Positions 5,743 to 8,983 of a stretch of DNA of 8,983 nucleotides are shown in pieces; position 1 is the first letter of the stretch; every line of letters begins with the position of its first letter. Origin of the DNA: Bacillota bacterium (GTDB taxonomy: Bacteria; Bacillota; Bacilli; Bacillales; Cytobacillaceae). A program made the translations under genes and the position numbers. Under the pieces are notes generated by a model that saw only the letters and a program-made list of their open reading frames with translations, was not told the origin of the DNA and did not search any database. The stretch is from contig JAUZPT010000103.1 in assembly GCA_030705745.1 (NCBI GenBank), forward strand, positions 1 through 8,983, given 5' to 3'.

Positions 5743-6444
5743 TTATTTTCCACCTAGTCTGGAAACAATTTTCATGACAAGGGTAGCTGAATGAAGAGCG
5801 GCTTTTTCTAAGTATTGGTCAAAAGACAAATTCGATTCCTTGCCTGCGATATCGGATAGCGATCGAATGATCACAAAAGGAATATTAAATTGATAAGCGA
5901 CCTGGGCGATTGCCGCAGCTTCCATTTCGACCGCTTGAAGATTTTCAAATTTAGTACGGACAAAATCGACTCTCACAGGGTCCTGCATAAACGAATCTCC
6001 TGTTGCAATCATGCCTTTAACGACTTGGATTTCCTCAATTTCCTTTGCAGCGGCTTCCGCAACCTCAATCAATTTTTCATCGGCCAAAAAAGCAGCAGGA
6101 AGCTGTGGAACCTGGCCATATTCATATCCGAATGCCGTTACATCCACATCATGATGACGTACTTCAGTTGATATGACTGCATCTCCAACATTCAAATCCT
6201 GGTGAAAGCCACCTGCCGAGCCAGTATTTAGAATGTAATCAGGCTTATATTTTTCAAGCAAAATTGTCGTTGACATCGCTGCGTTTACTTTGCCAATTCC
6301 GGAACGGAGCAGGATGACTTCAACTCCATGCATTGTTCCAAATGTAAACTCACAACCTGCTACTGTTTCTTGTGTTTTTCCTTCAATATTTTCGCGTAAT
6401 AGTGTTACTTCTTCTTCCATTGCTCCGATGATTGCGATTTTCAT
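5743..6444 (-). CDS. mtnN: 5'-methylthioadenosine/S-adenosylhomocysteine nucleosidase
   Basis: A 233-residue purine nucleosidase (Pfs/MTAN). It hydrolyses S-adenosylhomocysteine to S-ribosylhomocysteine plus adenine, and methylthioadenosine to methylthioribose plus adenine. It starts [13 protein letters not shown] with the catalytic-site E12. NTGSAGG (73-79) is the purine-site loop. AVEMEAAA carries E175, which contacts the ribose, and RSLSDIA carries S196 and catalytic acid D198, equivalent to E. coli D197. All key residues are present and the length is standard. The ATG at 6444 follows GAGGT, 16 bases after the yrrT stop. In this operon it removes the SAH made by methyltransferases and starts homocysteine recovery for cysteine synthesis. 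Confidence 0.97.
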   Translation of the reverse strand: MKIAIIGAMEEEVTLLRENIEGKTQETVAGCEFTFGTMHGVEVILLRSGIGKVNAAMSTTILLEKYKPDYILNTGSAGGFHQDLNVGDAVISTEVRHHDVDVTAFGYEYGQVPQLPAAFLADEKLIEVAEAAAKEIEEIQVVKGMIATGDSFMQDPVRVDFVRTKFENLQAVEMEAAAIAQVAYQFNIPFVIIRSLSDIAGKESNLSFDQYLEKAALHSATLVMKIVSRLGGK

Positions 6445-6460
6445 GGTTAAACCTCTTTCT

Positions 6461-7099
6461 TTATTGTTTTACTCCTTCCATGAGCCAAACAAATTCATTG
6501 CAGCGAGAAAAGGTAACGGCAAAGCCGTTTTTCTCCATGATTTCCCTTAAAACAGGGATAGTTGTGTAATACTCAGTTTGCAAATCCTTTGCCAGGTTCA
6601 GGAAGCCGTTTTTCTGCGCATCTGAAATAGCCTTCTTGTACTCTTGTTCGGATTCATACATTGTATCCGCAAATACTATTTTACCACCATTAGACAGGAG
6701 TTTTCCATATAAGGCAATCGCCTCGCCTTTTTCTTCATCGGTTAAGTGATGAAAAGCGTAAGTGCTGACGAATGTATCTGGATTTTTCAATTCTGGGAAC
6801 ACCATAAAGTCCCCATCAAGCAAAGATGCACGTCCTTGCAATTTTTCTTCTGCAATCTTCCTCATCGGCTCTGAAGGTTCAATTCCTGTTATTTTCAGGC
6901 CTTTTTCCAGAAGCTTTACTGTAAGATTTCCTGTGCCTACACCAAACTCAACAACATGTCCGAATGAGATGGATGCTACTTGTTCCAGGATTTGTTCATA
7001 GTTCACAAATACCTCTTTATATTCTGCATCATGTCCAATTACTGTATCATCATATGAGTCAGCCCATTGTTCAAAAACATCCAAAAATTCTCTGCCCAT
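6461..7099 (-). CDS. yrrT: YrrT, SAM-dependent class I methyltransferase
   Basis: A 212-residue methyltransferase with the class I fold. Motif I is EFGVGTGN (51-58), the ribose-binding acidic residue is in GIEPS (E74), and a YAFHHL motif (114-119) corresponds to motif IV/V. The start is set at ATG 7099 ([17 protein letters not shown]), as in B. subtilis YrrT. The in-frame GTG at 7114 is part of the ribosome-binding GTGGAG sequence and is rejected. It is the first gene of the operon with mtnN, mccA and mccB, so a role supplying SAH to the reverse transsulfuration route is inferred. Its methyl acceptor is unknown. A candidate promoter-operator lies just upstream. Fold and orthology are well supported; the substrate is not. 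Confidence 0.9.
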   Translation of the reverse strand: MGREFLDVFEQWADSYDDTVIGHDAEYKEVFVNYEQILEQVASISFGHVVEFGVGTGNLTVKLLEKGLKITGIEPSEPMRKIAEEKLQGRASLLDGDFMVFPELKNPDTFVSTYAFHHLTDEEKGEAIALYGKLLSNGGKIVFADTMYESEQEYKKAISDAQKNGFLNLAKDLQTEYYTTIPVLREIMEKNGFAVTFSRCNEFVWLMEGVKQ

Positions 7100-7123
7100 T
7101 TTCTCACACTCCACATAAACTTA

Positions 7124-7150
7124 TAATTCCTATCAGTATACTATGAATTA
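7124..7150 (-). promoter_or_regulatory. yrrT operon promoter inside an inverted repeat (possible CymR operator)
   Basis: TAATTC (7124-7129) and GAATTA (7145-7150) are exact inverted repeats 15 bases apart. The interval contains TATACT on the minus strand (7140-7135), the likely -10 box, about 35 bases before the yrrT ATG. The -35 is poor. In B. subtilis this operon is repressed by CymR under good sulfur supply. An AT-rich inverted repeat over the -10 would suit such control, but the CymR match is from memory and approximate. Confidence 0.4.
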
Positions 7151-7262
7151 AACAAAAACTTGTTCCCAATTTACCATATTCAATGCTATTATTCAACTAT
7201 TACTATTTTTGCACCATTATCGGTTTATTCTTTATTACTGCAAAGAGAAAGGATGATTTTCA

Positions 7263-7472
7263 TTGAGTTTCCAGCTTGATTTGATCGAAGATAAAGTTGA
7301 ATTTTTCGAGGAGGTAAATTTAAAAAAGCTGCAAAAAAATATTGAGAACCAAATTGAAATCAATAAAGCGATTATGCTATCTGTCCACTCTGTTTCCCAT
7401 CAAATGCACGTGAATGAAAATGGACAAACGTACTTTACAGCTGTCGTTCATTTTAAAAGAAGAAAAAAATAA
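7263..7472 (+). CDS. yrzA: YrzA-family small protein (DUF2536)
   Basis: A 69-residue protein with no signal peptide or membrane segment. It begins MSFQLDLIEDKVEFFE, continues with a charged helix rich in Lys, Glu and Asn, then SVSHQMHVNENGQTYFTAVV, and ends in a basic tail (KRRKK). Opening, length and position between yrrT and yrrS match B. subtilis YrzA, whose function is unknown. The start is TTG at 7263, about eight bases after AAAGGATG; no ATG gives the conserved N-terminus. It is divergent from yrrT and convergent with yrrS. A possible extended -10 element (TGCTATTAT, 7184-7192) lies 70 bases upstream but has no convincing -35. Confidence 0.83.
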   Translation: MSFQLDLIEDKVEFFEEVNLKKLQKNIENQIEINKAIMLSVHSVSHQMHVNENGQTYFTAVVHFKRRKK

Positions 7473-7501
7473 GGACGGAGTCCATGATTGACTCCATCCC
7501 T
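7463..7501. terminator. Terminator shared by yrrS and yrzA
   Basis: Arms 7473-7482 and 7490-7499 form a 10-bp stem with a 7-base loop. On the minus strand (after yrrS) the stem is complete with one G-U pair and is followed by TTATTTTTTT. On the plus strand (after yrzA) it has one C-A mismatch and a weak T tract. It is mainly the yrrS terminator and can act in both directions. Confidence 0.78.
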
Positions 7502-8257
7502 TTACTCGTTTATATTTCCTTTGTCATTTACAGAGAGTTCTTCGACTTTGGTTGGTTTCCAACCTTGGCCGTCGACCCATTCGATATAAACGCGATACGG
7601 TTTTTTATCGTCTTTTGAGGAGATTGTAGCAATTGAATGGTTTGGATCCTTTTGATTGCTACCAATTCGCCAAACGGTCATATTGTCACGGGCTACCCCA
7701 GTAGCTGCTGAAATCGCGTTAAGCATTTCCTGCCAATCAACAGAGTTTGAATCGTATACAGCTGCATGCTTTCCTGTTTGTGAGGTGCCTACAGGTTTCC
7801 AATCTGGATTTTCAATCGTTTTTGCAACATTCGAGGTGCTCCCTCCGTCCGAAACGACTTCGTTAGCAGGATCCGCTGACTGTGTGCCATTGGCACTTCC
7901 ACTGTCAGTGTTTTGAGTCGTAGTGTCCTGTGACTGCTGATTGGTGCTCTGATCCGAGGAAGTGTCTTGGGACTGCTGATTGGTGCTCTGATCCGAGGAA
8001 GTGTCTTGGGACTGCTGGTCTTGGCTATTTTGAGAACTGCCTTCTGGCTTGTTTTTTTGATTGGAAGAATTCTTTTGTTCAGTAATTTTTGCATCAGCTC
8101 TTTTGGATGTTTTGTCCTTTCCGCCTGAAAAGATCACAACAGCAACAACCACAATTAAAACAAGAACTAGTACAATCAAACTGTTTAAAACTAAATTGGT
8201 TTTTTTTCTCTTGGCCCTGTAATTTGCGCGCGAACCGTTTTGAATGTCATTATTCAA
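7502..8257 (-). CDS. yrrS: YrrS, single-pass membrane protein with C-terminal DUF1510 domain
   Basis: A 251-residue protein from TTG at 8257. The alternative TTG at 8272 is rejected because it overlaps the GGAGGG ribosome site. The order is a basic cytoplasmic N-terminus (YRAKRKKT), one transmembrane segment at about residues 22-43, and a low-complexity extracytoplasmic linker rich in Gln, Ser, Thr, Asn and Asp (about 48-145) containing a duplicated 13-residue unit. A folded C-terminal domain follows, with WKPVGTSQTG, VDWQEMLNAISAATG and VYIEWVDGQGWKP. Domain and position match YrrS of B. subtilis, which follows the penicillin-binding protein gene pbpI. A role in cell-wall synthesis together with PbpI is inferred from that pairing; biochemical function is unknown. 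It appears to have its own promoter in the gap after pbpI. Confidence 0.9.
   Translation of the reverse strand: MNNDIQNGSRANYRAKRKKTNLVLNSLIVLVLVLIVVVAVVIFSGGKDKTSKRADAKITEQKNSSNQKNKPEGSSQNSQDQQSQDTSSDQSTNQQSQDTSSDQSTNQQSQDTTTQNTDSGSANGTQSADPANEVVSDGGSTSNVAKTIENPDWKPVGTSQTGKHAAVYDSNSVDWQEMLNAISAATGVARDNMTVWRIGSNQKDPNHSIATISSKDDKKPYRVYIEWVDGQGWKPTKVEELSVNDKGNINE
7932..8009. repeat. Two perfect 39-bp tandem repeats inside yrrS
   Basis: Bases 7932-7970 and 7971-8009 are identical, with partial copies on both sides (7922-7931 degenerate, 8010-8016 exact). The unit is 13 codons and keeps frame, giving two copies of SQDTSSDQSTNQQ-type sequence (about residues 84-109) in the linker. Perfect identity points to a recent slippage-type duplication. 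Confidence 0.95.
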
Positions 8258-8289
8258 TGAATAGCCCTCCAAAAAATAAGGATGTCAAC

Positions 8290-8318
8290 ATTCTAACATG
8301 AGTTTATTAAAACTTGAA
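8290..8318 (-). promoter_or_regulatory. Probable sigma-A promoter of yrrS (extended -10)
   Basis: On the minus strand TAGAAT (8295-8290) is preceded directly by TGT, an extended -10. TTCAAG (8318-8313) lies 17 bases upstream as a weak -35. Initiation would leave roughly 25 bases to the yrrS ribosome site. Confidence 0.55.
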
Positions 8319-8383
8319 GAAATTTATCTTTTCGCGTGGAATGACGGATATTAATTATCACATTTGCTAAGCTTGCATTAATT

Positions 8384-8983
8384 TTACTTTTGCGAATGAT
8401 TTTTTTCATACAGCCATTTAACCATGTCCTCATAAAGGAGGTTTACACCCCCTTCATTCTCGAAAACATCAAGATTGACGGCCACAAGCACATATTGCGG
8501 ATTTTGATAAGGAAAATATCCAGCAAACCATTTATTATGAAGCTGCCTGCCATCTACATATTTATCCGTTTCTCCTGTTCCAGATTTCCCGGCTACGTCA
8601 TAAGGAAGCTTTTGAAACCATCTTCCTGTTCCATGATCATTTACAACCACTTCTCTTAAAAGCTTCTGAAGTTTCATCGCTGTATAGGGAGAAATCGTTT
8701 CTCCTGGTATGTCTTTTATATTAAATTCGACCATGGAGGATTTATTTTTATATTCAATACCAGAAGCGACTCTGACCATTTCTTTTTTGCCACCTCTAGC
8801 AATCGTCGCCATCATATTGGCCACAGCTAACGGGGTCGCTCTTACCTCATCCTGGCCAATTCCTGACATCTTGACGAAGTTATCATCATTCCTTGCCACG
8901 TCAGTTAAAAACACTCTGCCCTTATCTTCTTCCTCGAGCTGTTTAAAATCACTTGTATGATATACACTGCCTTGCCAGCCGAC
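8384..8983 (-). CDS. pbpI: Class B penicillin-binding protein PbpI, C-terminal transpeptidase part
   Basis: The frame is open from the right edge to TAA at 8384, giving the last 199 or so residues. Visible motifs are the penicillin-binding signature SGIGQDEVRATPLAVANMMATIARGG (given in full only at 8799-8897) and the KTG-type box KSGTGE (around 8570-8587), followed by NKWFAGYFPYQNPQYVLVAVNLD. The catalytic SxxK and SxN motifs lie upstream, outside the window. Class B PBPs are membrane-anchored D,D-transpeptidases that crosslink peptidoglycan outside the cell membrane. The identity as PbpI (YrrR) rests on the following yrrS. The first 23 visible codons have no obvious start, consistent with the interior of a longer gene. 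About 125 bases and a promoter separate it from yrrS; no clear terminator is seen after it. Confidence 0.88.
   Translation of the reverse strand, partial: VGWQGSVYHTSDFKQLEEEDKGRVFLTDVARNDDNFVKMSGIGQDEVRATPLAVANMMATIARGGKKEMVRVASGIEYKNKSSMVEFNIKDIPGETISPYTAMKLQKLLREVVVNDHGTGRWFQKLPYDVAGKSGTGETDKYVDGRQLHNKWFAGYFPYQNPQYVLVAVNLDVFENEGGVNLLYEDMVKWLYEKNHSQK

Noticed and set aside
7115..7262. Riboswitch (S-box or T-box) in the yrrT leader
   Set aside because: The leader between the likely start site and the ATG is only about 30 bases, and no multi-stem aptamer or terminator precedes the gene.
7789..8094. 101-codon minus-strand ORF
   Set aside because: It is a frame-shifted reading of the repetitive yrrS linker (it shows the same duplication as SSPKTLPRIRAPI units) with no ribosome site of its own.

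Overview
The window looks like chromosomal DNA of a low-GC, endospore-forming Firmicute of the family Bacillaceae. The evidence is an intact sigma-K gene with a pro-sequence, a YrzI-family small protein, and a block yrhC-mccB-mccA-mtnN-yrrT-yrzA-yrrS-pbpI that matches the Bacillus subtilis arrangement as I remember it. The genus cannot be fixed from the sequence. I saw no rRNA, tRNA, CRISPR array, insertion sequence or prophage gene. Most genes lie on the minus strand. The exceptions are the response regulator (835-1524) and yrzA (7263-7472).

Left part (1-2455): the 5' end of an M3-family oligoendopeptidase leaves the window at base 1. Next come an unannotated 49-residue Pro/Tyr/Cys-rich membrane peptide behind a sigma-K-like promoter, an OmpR-type response regulator with no histidine kinase beside it, and sigK. 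The regulator and sigK converge on one bidirectional terminator.

Middle part (2486-3240): this 750-base stretch holds no gene longer than 46 codons but is not empty. It contains a near-consensus vegetative promoter, a 26-codon ORF, two consecutive terminator hairpins with cross-complementary arms, a yrzI homologue, a 17-base Fur-like palindrome, two doubtful 19-20-codon ORFs, and a hydrophobic 26-codon ORF ending in its own terminator. Two of the tiny ORFs share the leader CTAAAGGGG(G)TGCA. This is the least explained part of the window and its best candidate for an undescribed small-peptide locus.

Right part (3256-7150): yrrT-mtnN-mccA-mccB is a tight operon for reverse transsulfuration. 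A SAM-dependent methyltransferase would release S-adenosylhomocysteine. MtnN cleaves it (LuxS, not in this window, then gives homocysteine). MccA condenses homocysteine with O-acetylserine to cystathionine, and MccB splits that to cysteine. A strong terminator separates mccB from the small membrane protein gene yrhC. The yrrT promoter lies inside an inverted repeat that may be the operator of the cysteine regulator CymR.

Far right (7263-8983): yrzA runs divergently from yrrT and converges on yrrS, sharing a terminator with it. YrrS is a single-pass membrane protein with a low-complexity linker containing a perfect 39-bp tandem duplication. Upstream, the 3' part of the class B penicillin-binding protein gene pbpI (yrrR) runs off the right edge.
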